Part shown: positions 57,101 to 62,336 of the stretch, piece after piece
Position numbering within the stretch: the stretch's first letter is position 1
Layout of the letters: each line of letters starts with the position of its first letter
Assembly (NCBI RefSeq): GCF_918797505.1
Contig: NC_092801.1
Location: forward strand, 36,696,517 to 36,760,516
DNA length: 64,000 nt
Reading direction: 5' to 3'
DNA from: Bemisia tabaci
Taxonomy: Eukaryota; Arthropoda; Insecta; Hemiptera; Aleyrodidae
Translations under genes and position numbers: made by a program
The notes under the pieces: model-generated
Seen by the model: only the letters and a program-made list of their open reading frames with translations
Database searches by the model: none
What the model was told of the DNA's origin: nothing

Positions 57101-59501
57101 TTCAATTTTCGACCAAAGTTAGGGCCAAACTACCCTCCTTAATGGGATGCATCCTTTCACTTCATTATTCAAGTGAATGAAGCTATCTGTGGTGCTGAAG
57201 ATGGCTTCCAACGGTTTGGACAAATTTACGTATATTCAAATTTTGTACACATTTTCTTCGGTGCACTAGTCATTTTGAGCGCAATTAGTCTGGTGGTGTG
57301 GAATTTTAAAAAAAATATTGCTAGAGCTTTGTTGCAAATTTTACAACGACAAAACTCTTATTACACACACTTATTACTCTAGCTTTTCTGATTATTCCAA
57401 CAATCTTTATTATTCTATGACCTCCTCATAATGTATCCTCCAACTCAAGAAAAACTTTTAACGAAATGGAAAGAATTATACCCAACGCCTACTTTTTAAG
57501 CGTATGTTGTTAAAACAAAATAATTTCAATCTTTAAAATCTTTTAGCGACTAACTTTTAAAAATTAATAATATTAAACGTATACAACTTGTGGCAGGGTA
57601 TTTTTAAATTTTCACTAGTTGATCTTTAAATCCATTCCGTCATGAGGAAAGTTTCAAGATAGCGGGATAGCCCCACCAATAGAGAATTTGCAGGTGTCTG
57701 AAATTTGACGAATTTCGTGTTTAAGTCGAAACTACTGAGTAACCGAACACGTGGATACCCTTGGTTCATGAATTGAGCAATTAATGGAGAAGATATGAAA
57801 GAATGATCTAATTAGCAAAAATACGTGTCTTTAAATGGGAAATGCCGCTCGATTACGTCACTAGGCGGTGCATTTTCTTACTTTTAAATCTATTTCTATA
57901 ATTCTATACCATTTCCCATATCAGAAAAAATTATAAAAAATACTGTGAAATCAGCTCTTCAAGCACTTTCAGATGAAGCAATAAAAAATTTGCATGCAAA
58001 TTCTCCATTTAGTCAATGCGTTAAGTTTTGCTCCACTTTACCGATTGGGATCCATGAACAGTGTGTATTCAAAACCTGAAAAACACCAGGAGATGTTGCT
58101 GAGATTGTGCATGTTTTTTCTCATGAAGGAACCTAAAAATTTTCGCTCTGTGGACTTTTTATTGGGAATTTTCGTCTAAAATTTAGCCTTATTTTCAATA
58201 TCTAATAATAATTATTCTTATTCCATTAGATTTAAATTAAATGAAGGAAACAGTTACACAATCCTAGCAGCACCAGGTTGCGCTTGAAATGTTTTGAATT
58301 TTTACTCCTCGGACGATGTCGTTAGTAACCTGAGAAGGACAAAAACAAACGTTCCTTACCTGACGCAATAATGTACCAAAGCAACTCATAATCGTTTGCT
58401 TCGCGTACGAATTCCACCGAAGTGACTGATAGTTGGTCGATTTTTGACGAAAGGTCCTCCGAAAAAGTATCAAAACTTTTTAACGAGTTCTCTATCCTTT
58501 TTTGACGTCGGATCAACTTGGTCCAGATTTCTATCACGAAAGACATAGAAAAAAAGATAGTCATCGCATCATTTGCAATCATTTTCTAAGGAACTTCGTG
58601 GATTTCAAACATGACCAAAAATTATAACTGGTCAAGTTTTGACTTCGTTTCCCCCACTTTATGATCACGAAAATTCAAATTATGGGACCAAATTCTTGTG
58701 ATCAAAATGGAAAAATATTTCCTCAAGATAGAAAAAATACTTGCTGAGTTGCATGAACTGTGGAACACCTTTACCCCCCACCGTTGACGATGTACAATAT
58801 ATTATTACCATCTCGGCCTGGCCTCAGAGCTGATCATAGCAGAGTGACAAAACTGTTGATACTCCACATTTAAATCCATTAAACACATCGATTCTAGGTG
58901 AGATAGGCTGTCTCACTCAGAATCGATTATTGAACATGAACATAGATTTAAATGAAGAGTTCACTTCAGAGTTTATGTTCGTTTGTTACGGCACGTTTCT
59001 GCTATCGAGGTATTAAAACTATATCGAGATGTGGCGTCATGTGCCGTGCTAAGGAAGAACGTCGTATGAACCTTCGAGAGTTGCCAAAGTTCCTTTAATA
59101 AAGTGTTCATTTTTTAGAAAACATATTAATATTTTCTCTTGAAATTTTCAGAAATTTTCGACGGTATTGCAAGCAAAATTATCTGAAAAATCTGAAGAAA
59201 AATATTCATAAGCCTACCAGAAAATTCGTGTTTTATCCAAGGCATTTTGGCAACGCATGAAGGTTCATACGGCATGTTTCCTTAACATGGCAGCATTGTT
59301 TCATCGCAAACTGTGGAATTTCGAAAATCTGTTGTTTTGAGTCTCGCAAATATCAGAACACTTACCTGTGCGCAAGTCCTTGGTGTCTTGGCCAACTTTT
59401 TTAGGTATGTCATGAAATAGATCACTCAAGTTCTTGACCAGAGAGTTAAGCGTCTCATCTTCCAAGCGTCTTATGTACTGTAGTTTGCTATCACCGAGAG
59501 T
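34561..59501 (-). CDS. prominin-like: Prominin family pentaspan membrane protein, C-terminal 493 residues
   Basis: Seen: nine minus-strand exons (59501-59366, 58530-58360, 56381-56282, 54131-53871, 46405-46183, 43727-43563, 37108-36992, 36032-35874, 34710-34561) with AG/GT borders and matching phases give 493 residues and a stop. In order: a helical extracellular stretch, a TM segment with VWFLLLFGLICGCCG, a short cytoplasmic turn, a TM segment (FLSISLWLLVLVSLVVGG) followed by EALVCRPL, a long second extracellular loop with coiled-coil character, then a last TM (NLFWISLAWCLGIILVATP) and a short tail. Cysteine placement (GCYPVWYIF, SLFCQHMVDTVN) and order match prominins. Known: prominins are cholesterol-binding pentaspan proteins of plasma-membrane protrusions and photoreceptor membranes. 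The first two TM segments and signal peptide must be encoded beyond 64000. Introns are very large (up to 7.5 kb) and packed with transposons. Which insect paralogue this is cannot be decided here. Confidence 0.9.
34755..34935 (+). repeat. Short array of AAAATGTCC words
   Basis: The word AAAATGTCC or a close variant recurs roughly every 10-20 bases (about ten times), separated by short variable spacers. It lies just upstream of the last prominin exon, in its intron. Not a perfect tandem repeat and not coding. Confidence 0.8.
35874..36032 (-). CDS. prominin-like: Prominin-like exon, membrane-proximal part of second loop
   Basis: Acceptor CATCTTTTGCAG, donor ACAGTGgtatgt, 159 bp, phase 0 to 0. 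It encodes YVDRIKFYLLQYRENVMEKA and GCYPVWYIF...SLFCQHMVDTV. The two cysteines are at the positions conserved in prominins. Confidence 0.9.
36125..36162 (+). repeat. Poly(T) tract of about 38 bases
   Basis: A homopolymer run in a prominin intron. It could be the A-tail of a minus-strand retroposon, but no such body is recognised next to it. Confidence 0.9.
36513..36754. mobile_element. CTGCCGTGCTAAGG MITE copy
   Basis: The left arm is AACGCCGTATGAACCTTTAG with its outer end decayed. The right arm is TTGGCAACTCTCGAATGTTC, then CGGCGTTCTTCATTAGCACGG. Internal AT-rich loop. Confidence 0.75.
36992..37108 (-). CDS. prominin-like: Prominin-like exon, second extracellular loop part 3
   Basis: Acceptor TGATTTATCAG, donor CAAAAGgtaagc, 117 bp, phase 0 to 0. 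It encodes ITALELQLTPLHRQVNQSLS and FFINSQASSIAQK. Confidence 0.85.
37310..37884. mobile_element. CTGCCGTGCTAAGG MITE copy interrupted by a nested element
   Basis: The left arm is AAAAACGCCGTATGAATATT. The right arm reaches CAACCGGCGTTT at 37536, is broken by 37537-37861, and resumes as TTTTCCTCAGCACGGCAG. Confidence 0.8.
37537..37861. mobile_element. Nested 325-bp MITE with CCYAGATAAGACA ends
   Basis: The ends CCCAGATAAGACATAATATT and AATATTTCTGTCTTATCTAGG are inverted. The interior is a series of AATATTG/CAATATT words. The broken host arm implies a duplication of about two T bases. Confidence 0.8.
38213..38466. mobile_element. CTGCCGTGCTAAGG MITE copy
   Basis: Left CTGCCGTCCCGAGGAAAAAC, right GTTCATACGATGTTTTTCCT then CAGCATGCAG. 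In a prominin intron. Confidence 0.7.
39135..39173 (+). repeat. Left terminal signal, heptamer-23-nonamer
   Basis: CACAGTG, 23 bases, ACAAAAATC. Within the spacer the word TGGAC occurs twice ten bases apart, which accounts for its extra length compared with the right end. Confidence 0.85.
39210..39950 (+). repeat. Minisatellite with unit of about 161 bp inside the Transib-like element
   Basis: CAAGATGGCTGCC-type motifs lie at about 39294, 39456, 39616 and 39777, with a decayed fifth near 39940. Between them are GGATGCAGGTCTTTGAGG and TAGAATCCAATTCT. Reading frames through it (39269-39634, 39671-39853) are repeat shadows. Confidence 0.9.
39950..39979 (+). repeat. A-rich tract
   Basis: Two A-runs separated by TG, at the end of the 161-bp minisatellite. 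The minus-strand reading frame there is low complexity. Confidence 0.8.
40000..41740. other. Non-repetitive interior of the Transib-like element
   Basis: About 1.7 kb between the two minisatellites. No ORF longer than 110 codons and nothing resembling a DDE/RAG1 core in any frame I examined. Confidence 0.5.
41888..42640 (+). repeat. Minisatellite with unit of about 203 bp inside the Transib-like element
   Basis: AGCAGCAACATAGGAAAATC starts units at 41888, 42091, 42294 and 42493. Each contains TTTCTCGAGAAAAGTC and GTTGGCAACCTCGAA. The array is reproduced in the inverted copy at 62560-63290. Confidence 0.9.
42802..42830 (-). repeat. Right terminal signal, heptamer-13-nonamer
   Basis: Read on the minus strand: CACAGTG, 13 bases (CGGCACTCCGTGG), ACAAAAATC. 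The same end is found unchanged at 62337-62365 on the plus strand. Confidence 0.85.
43008..43468. mobile_element. 461-bp mariner-like foldback with TA duplication
   Basis: TA at 43006-07 and 43469-70. The ends CAAAGGCTGTTCAAAAAGTA and TACTTTTTGAATAGCCTTTG are inverted, with arms of about 190 bp (including GTAGGTTTTACCCCTACGG and its complement). The TA duplication and the end sequence suggest Tc1/mariner mobilisation. It sits 95 bp from the last bases of the exon at 43563. Confidence 0.88.
43563..43727 (-). CDS. prominin-like: Prominin-like exon, second extracellular loop part 2
   Basis: Acceptor TTCTCTTTCAG, donor CAGAAGgtgggt, 165 bp, phase 0 to 0. It encodes MSSFVSQMESVANQIRNLET then HIKPLEEQK, a coiled-coil-like piece of the loop. 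Confidence 0.85.
43868..44390 (+). repeat. Tandem duplication, two diverged units of about 261 bp
   Basis: TGCTCGCTGAACTTTCCAAT (43867) and TGCTCGCTGAACTTTGCAAT (44128) start two units. Both contain TACCGATGC, GGCAAAC and CCGAAAYGCAG, and end in GTAATTTTATGTATCTA-like sequence. Confidence 0.85.
45641..46125. mobile_element. CTGCCGTGCTAAGG MITE copy split by a CACTGG MITE
   Basis: The left part is TTGCCGTGCTAAGGAAAAAC to 45719. The right part from 45950 ends CATACGGCGTTTTACCCTCA. The insert 45720-45947 is a complete CACTGG element. It directly follows the prominin exon 46183-46405 in the gene's direction. Confidence 0.85.
45720..45947. mobile_element. CACTGGAAAAA foldback MITE, copy 3, flanked by TA
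   Basis: CACTGG...CCAGTG, 228 bp, flanks TA at 45718-19 and 45948-49. The interior matches copies 1, 2 and 4. Confidence 0.88.
46183..46405 (-). CDS. prominin-like: Prominin-like exon, second extracellular loop part 1
   Basis: Acceptor GTTTCCCCGCAG, donor CACCAGgttcgc, 223 bp, phase 2 to 0. It encodes DCSVNRASYPTFKLESLFD and a leucine-rich helical stretch (LSNLRLNLSHLHLF). The Cys-Asn-aromatic pattern at its start matches the prominin second loop. The donor is weaker than the others but is the one that keeps the frame. Confidence 0.85.
46470..46749. mobile_element. CAGTGGCG hAT-like MITE with internal duplication
   Basis: Left GCAGCGTGGCGTGG, right CGTCACGCCACTG. Two copies of the ATCGATTATT/GAACACCCTG block are inside, one of them around the palindrome GGTGTTCGCTGCGAACACC. 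Confidence 0.75.
46745..46997 (-). repeat. CCACAGTCAGGGAAT repeat, second copy
   Basis: The reverse complement of the repeat at 1585-1915. It ends TTCCCTGACTGTGGCAG. Minus-strand ORF 46705-47076 is its shadow. Confidence 0.7.
47026..47190. mobile_element. CAGTGGCG hAT-like MITE, copy with partial 8-bp duplication
   Basis: Left CAGCGGCGTGGCGTG, right CACGCCACGCCACTG. The flanks TTCGAAGG and CTCAAAGG agree at 6 of 8 positions. It contains the perfect palindrome GGTGTTCGCTGCGAACACC. Confidence 0.82.
47283..47545. mobile_element. Foldback element of about 260 bp
   Basis: CACCTTCCGGCCAAAG...CTTTGGCCGGAAGGTG ends. Inner arms contain CGTTTCAAAATTTCCGCC / GGCGGAAATTTTGAAAC and TTACAGAGAAATTGTT / AACAATTTCTCTGTAA. 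Confidence 0.85.
48608..48866. mobile_element. CTGCCGTGCTAAGG MITE copy
   Basis: Left TACTGCCGTGTTAAGGAAAA, right TACGGCGTTTTTCCTTAGCA then CGGCAG. One of the better preserved copies. Confidence 0.82.
49618..49873. mobile_element. CTGCCGTGCTAAGG MITE copy
   Basis: Left CCCGTGCTAAGGAAAAACGC, right GGCAACTCTCGAATTTTCAT then TTTTCCTCAGCACGACAG. Confidence 0.82.
50301..50461. mobile_element. CAGTGGCG hAT-like MITE copy
   Basis: The left end CAGCGTGGCGTGC is slightly deleted. The right end is CACGCCACGCCACTG. Interior ATCGATTA and TTCGCTGCGAACACCCTG as in the family. Confidence 0.75.
50690..50950. mobile_element. Foldback repeat with AAAAAGAAACCAGGAGCATT ends
   Basis: The left AAGAAACCAGGAGCATTGCA and right TGCAATGCTTCTGGTTCCTT are inverted, and the arms continue with TTGTGCATCTTC / GAAGTTGCACAA. 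ORFs 50662-50865 and 50834-51076 are its two strands. Confidence 0.7.
51384..51828. mobile_element. 445-bp MITE with TGTCGCAGGCAAATAG ends and GATA duplication
   Basis: GATA at 51380-83 and 51829-32. The terminal inverted repeats are about 55 bp (TGTCGCAGGCAAATAGTGAA; inner CAGGCATTTTGTCAAATGCC). The superfamily is not clear from a 4-bp duplication alone. Confidence 0.85.
52120..52343. mobile_element. 224-bp near-perfect palindromic MITE with CACTGAAAAAA ends, flanked by CA
   Basis: The ends CACTGAAAAAAACACTCCGG and CCGGAGTGTTTTTTCAGTG are inverted. The arms stay almost perfectly complementary to the centre near 52231. CA lies on both sides (52118-19 and 52344-45). Much more GC-rich than the CACTGG family but with the same kind of ends and duplication. 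Confidence 0.88.
53058..53836. mobile_element. CACTGGAAAAA foldback MITE, copy 4, flanked by TG and split by another element
   Basis: CACTGG at 53058 and CCAGTG ending 53836, with TG flanks (53056-57 and 53837-38). The right arm is interrupted by 53214-53757. The copy ends only 34 bp from the donor of the prominin TM4 exon. Confidence 0.87.
53214..53757. mobile_element. 544-bp ISL2EU/Harbinger-like element with AT duplication
   Basis: The ends GGACCACTGGACAAGGTACG and CGTACCTTGTCTAGTGGTCC are inverted. AT at 53212-13 and 53758-59. Comparing the broken host arm with intact copies at 27635 and 45720 shows exactly two extra bases, so the AT is a real duplication. A 2-bp AT target is known for the ISL2EU group; assignment is inference since there is no ORF. 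Confidence 0.8.
53871..54131 (-). CDS. prominin-like: Prominin-like exon, fourth transmembrane segment
   Basis: Acceptor TCTTCTCCGACCAG, donor CTCAGgtgagc, 261 bp, phase 2 to 2. It encodes TVFIMTFLSISLWLLVLVSL then GGHGEALVCRPLYEEP and a loop segment ending RIDIPIKDML. GC is high compared with the flanks. A partial duplicate of its 5' end lies at 55020-55075. Confidence 0.92.
54784..54922. mobile_element. 139-bp TGGACT foldback MITE, copy 2
   Basis: Same length and ends as 1373-1511. Inserted in one unit of the palindromic cluster. Confidence 0.87.
55020..55078 (-). pseudogene. Duplicated fragment of the prominin TM4 exon 5' end
   Basis: Plus-strand CGTCATTATGAACACCGTCC with flanking CAACAACCACAACGAGATC matches exon 54131-53871 near its acceptor (54070-54131) with several changes. 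The intron part next to the acceptor is duplicated separately at about 55350-55385. Lacks the remainder of the exon, so it is non-functional. Confidence 0.75.
55888..56127. mobile_element. Foldback repeat of about 240 bp
   Basis: TCCGCCTTCAGCTGCGTC-type arms: CGCCTTCTACTGCGTCTGCA versus TGCCGCGGACGCAGCTGAAGG, with inner TCAACTCTTTGAAGGCG / CGCCTTCAAAGAGTCAAG. It ends about 150 bp before the prominin exon 56282-56381. Confidence 0.75.
56215..56268 (+). repeat. GACTTAA microsatellite
   Basis: About seven imperfect copies of the 7-mer GACTTAA, 14 bp from a prominin exon donor on the opposite strand. Confidence 0.9.
56282..56381 (-). CDS. prominin-like: Prominin-like exon, third transmembrane segment
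   Basis: Acceptor TTTTTTTAG, donor CTCTTgtaagt, exactly 100 bp, too short to be found as a long ORF. It encodes AFLLMSMVWFLLLFGLICGC then CGADQKARAIF. The hydrophobic helix ending in a cysteine cluster is typical of prominins, and the phase joins both neighbours. Confidence 0.88.
56778..56960. mobile_element. Foldback repeat of about 180 bp
   Basis: CTCATTTTCGGTCCTAAATT and AATTTAGGACCGAAAATGAG ends with inner TGTATGAGC / GCTCATACA arms. Confidence 0.8.
57100..58359. other. Prominin intron, no gene seen
   Basis: AT-rich intron between the first-loop exon at 58360 and the TM3 exon. The ORFs at 57173-57382 and 57994-58179 lack splice sites and family resemblance. Part of 58040-58270 weakly resembles the foldback at 50690-50950. 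Confidence 0.4.
58360..58530 (-). CDS. prominin-like: Prominin-like exon, first extracellular loop part 2
   Basis: Acceptor TTTCGTGATAG, donor TCAGgtaagg, 171 bp, phase 1 to 1. It encodes WTKLIRRQKRIENSLKSFDT, then FVREANDYELLWYIIAS, leading into the third TM segment. Confidence 0.82.
58855..58965. repeat. Short inverted repeat related to the ATCGATT MITEs
   Basis: ATTTAAATCCATTAAACAC and ATCGATTCTAGGTGAGA are mirrored by TCTCACTCAGAATCGATTAT and ATAGATTTAAAT. Confidence 0.6.
59043..59295. mobile_element. CTGCCGTGCTAAGG MITE copy
   Basis: Left TGCCGTGCTAAGGAAGAACG, right GAAGGTTCATACGGCATGTT then CCTTAACATGGCAG. It ends 71 bp downstream of a prominin exon donor. Confidence 0.82.
59366..59501 (-). 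CDS. prominin-like: Prominin-like exon, first extracellular loop part 1
   Basis: Acceptor TTATCTTTCCAG, donor ACAGgtaagt, 136 bp, phase 0 in and 1 out. It encodes LGDSKLQYIRRLEDETLNSL and DIPKKVGQDTKDL, amphipathic helical sequence of the first large loop. Confidence 0.82.
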
Positions 59502-60123
59502 CTGGAAAGATAACCAGAACATTTTAGTCAATCCTCATTTAAAATGTATGCTAAAGAAATTTTAAAATTCAGCTCTGGACATAATCTTTGAAAAAAACTT
59601 TTTCCGTCTCACTTTCACATCAGGCACTGAAGTGAGGACATTTACAGATTTTGACGTAACTTTGTATCTTTCAGATTTTTGAGGGTGATCAGACGATTCT
59701 GTTTCGATTAGGCCCACTTTTGGCGCGTATACGTAGTATACCGCCTTTTTTTATTTTGTCTCACCTTTTCAAATTATAATTGCTGAAAATTTGGTTTTAT
59801 TTCAATCCCTAAAATTTTCGATATAAAATAAACTAGGGGCTTATGGGGCTGCTTCGCAGCCCCTTATTTTTCCTGTACACTTTTCACTTTCACATTTTTT
59901 TTTTTTTTTTTATTTATTTTCATTTAATTTTCTGTTTTGTCTTTGAATCGGGTCTAATTATTTCTTTGAGAGAATAAATATAACAAATGTTTTCAAAAAT
60001 TGTAATTTTATTTAGTAAACTTTAAACTAAAATTTTGTTTTAATCTTCATACAAAATTATTTTTTAGGTTTTACATTTGTTTTCAAACTAATTTTAAAGA
60101 AGATCTTTTTTTATTTTTTAAAT

Positions 60124-60153
60124 GCATCCGGAATGCAGCTGCATTCCGGATGC
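60124..60153. repeat. Perfect 30-bp palindrome
   Basis: Each half is GCATCCGGAATGCAG, with no loop. It lies inside the Helitron remnant between its ORF and 3' hairpin. Confidence 0.95.
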
Positions 60154-60232
60154 GTTAAGGGGTGGGAAGGAGGGAGGGACGGACTGAGAAACTGAAAAAA
60201 GTACGTTACGTAACGGTAAATATTAAATAAAC

Positions 60233-60715
60233 TTACATATATATGGATCCTTGAAATTTAAAGCAATAAGGTCCATCACCCGGAATATCAATTCGATTTA
60301 CAGAGAAAGAGGCAAAAGCAACAGCACTATTATAATTTCTGATATGCTTTATGAAATTTGGAGAATATAAAAATAATGATTTCAAATCGGTATTTGTCCG
60401 AATACTCGTTAAAGAAATTAAGCCATTTTGGCAGCAGTTATTAAAATGACCATTGGACATGTCACCCTGAAAATGGCGAGCATCACAATGATGACAAATT
60501 ATATTCATTGAACCGACTGAAAATTTGGTAACAAAATTTTCATCAAAGTTCTGATCATCAATTTTATACTTCCGAAATGAAGAAATGAAACTTTGATTTT
60601 CTATACTAATAACAGAGTTAAGTTCTTGCTTCACTAAACGAACATGCGAAGAATTCTGGAAAACGCGACCACGTTTTGGAGGACGACCGCCTCGGTCATT
60701 GAAAATTTCACTCAT
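60233..60715 (-). pseudogene. Truncated Helitron replicase/helicase N-terminal region
   Basis: 160 residues. After a basic start (GGRPPKRGRVF) come MNIICHHCDARHFQGD and FNNCCQNGLISL, then NFIKHIRNYNSAVAFASFS and GDGPYCFKFQGSIY. This Cys-rich block (C..CDA, CC.NG) followed by IR.YN.A.AFAS and GPY.F..QG.IY is the conserved N-terminal part of eukaryotic Helitron helicase-like proteins. The Rep HUH motif and SF1 helicase are missing downstream. The frame ends at a GTAAGT, so it could once have been an exon. It lies in the intron upstream of the first visible prominin exon, in the same orientation. Confidence 0.82.
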
Positions 60716-60986
60716 AACAACTGTTAAATTTAAAATTAAAATTAGTAAAAATTATTATTATTTTAACAAAATCATAACTGAAAAGTTCAATTTTTAAATT
60801 AAAAAAAATAAATCAGAAGAAAAAGGATGAAATGAAAATGGAAATTAATAATAAACATATTTATACACATTGAAAAGAAACAGCGTGAAAAGTTCTGATC
60901 GGAAATGAGAAAAAAAACTTGGAGGTTATTGCCTTAATGAGGAAAAATTGGCAATAGGAAAAATATGGAACCAATCATGAAAAACC

Positions 60987-60988
<2 letters not shown>

Positions 60989-61027
<39 letters not shown>
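60989..61027 (+). repeat. Poly(A) tract of about 39 bases
   Basis: A homopolymer run. On the minus strand it lies upstream of the Helitron ORF. No retroposon body recognised. Confidence 0.9.
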
Positions 61028-61028
<1 letters not shown>

Positions 61029-61339
61029 GCGGGAAAAGAAAAATGTAAGTTGATGGCAGTTGAGTGTTGGAAGTAACCTCACTTAATGATGATTGTTGAA
61101 TGAAAACAGCTGATAAAAAGACAGCAAACAGTAAAGTAAGATGCGTAGCAACAAAACTTTTCCGAAAAACAAAAAACCCCACTTCCCCTCATCCAATTTA
61201 TGAGTTTTTAGGGATTTAAAAATCGGGGACGAACCCCAGAAAATAATTTATAGTTTTCCCGAAGCATTGAGAACAACACCTTTCAAATGAACCAACGCCC
61301 CTCGCAATTAGTACAGTAATTGATTCACAATTTCATTCT

Positions 61340-62290
61340 ATTTTTCAAATTAAATATTAAGATACTTTTTATACGTATCTATAAAAACATGAAAATATTC
61401 CTTTACTTTAAAAAGATTTACTTATTTAAAACTTGGCAATTAATTGTAAAACACTTTTTAAGCGATGGCATCGATATTAATCCCAATGTGCCGTAGTTTT
61501 GTTGAAAAGAACTATTGAAAAATGAATAGAAGAAGGAGAAAAACCTCGAAACACGAAATGTTTTAGTTTTAACCTATTTGTACATTGATCTTTAGGAGTC
61601 AAATACGTCAAATTTTAAGCGCTCGGTTGAGCGTATATCACGCTGCAGCACAGTAAAAGTACAAAGTATCAGAGAGAAAATTAGAGTGCTTTGGGAATCA
61701 TTAAATTTGACCTATAACCACCTTAATATATACAAAACAAACATTATATTTATCTTCAATACATATTTTTCCATCAATTTAATTGAGAATAGTTCATTCA
61801 CAGTGTGCAAACATTTCAAAATCATGAGTTGGAAAACGCTGACTTCGCGAGTTTCAATATTAGAGCCTAACAAAGCAGAGCAGCGTGCTGACAGCGCAGA
61901 ACGCGCAATGACACTTACAAACCTAAGGGGATACCTCACGCATTGCGTAACGCTTGAAGTATCCACTTAGGTTTGTAGGCGTCAATGCGCTGGCCGGTCG
62001 CTCGCTGCGCCGCAGCGTGCCACGGCACCTCAAGCAACTATTTCAGCACAGAGGTGTTGCACAGTATCATACGAAATTGAAGGCACTCCAACATATTAAG
62101 TGTGACAGGCATCCTTTAAGGGCATGGATCTTTCCTCGCAAAGTAAATCAAGGTACTACGGCACGAAAAGAGAGCGGTAGTCCAAAAAGTCACTGAGTTC
62201 TAGCATCCGTATTTAATAATGTTTATCTCGATTTTTGAATTTTATTGGTGAAAAAAGTGACTCGATTTAGGCAGAAAGATAATAACGTGC
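61340..62290. mobile_element. Foldback element copy A3
   Basis: It parallels 30180-31340: CAGTGTGCAAACATTTCAAA, AACGCTGACTTCGCGAG, TACAAACCTAAGGGGATACC, GTTTGTAGGCGTCAATGCG and CACAGAGGTGTTGCACAGTA occur in the same order. The inner arms are more decayed than in copies A1 and A2. Confidence 0.75.
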
Positions 62291-62336
62291 AACATCACTG
62301 TCACGAGATAGTAGCTTGAAACGCCGCGTCACGCCG

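Larger units (their letters stand above)
59833..61200 (-). mobile_element. Helitron remnant, 3' end at 59833, 5' end not resolved
   Basis: On the minus strand the 3' end reads hairpin GGGGCTGCGAAGCAGCCCC (59863-59845), eight bases, then CTAG (59836-59833) followed by host T. This is the textbook Helitron terminus. Upstream lies an ORF for the N-terminal part of a Helitron replicase/helicase (60715-60233). The element keeps only about 400 bp between ORF and 3' end, so Rep and helicase domains are deleted. A 5' TC end could not be fixed. The value 61200 is only an outer guess beyond a 39-base A-tract. Confidence 0.7.

Noticed and set aside
57173..57382. 69-residue hydrophobic ORF
   Set aside because: Hydrophobic stretch and ATG present, but no conserved residues, no acceptor or donor consistent with the prominin model, and opposite strand.
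60934..61182. 82-residue minus-strand ORF
   Set aside because: Runs through the poly(A) tract as poly-Phe; low-complexity artefact, although a signal-peptide-like start is present.
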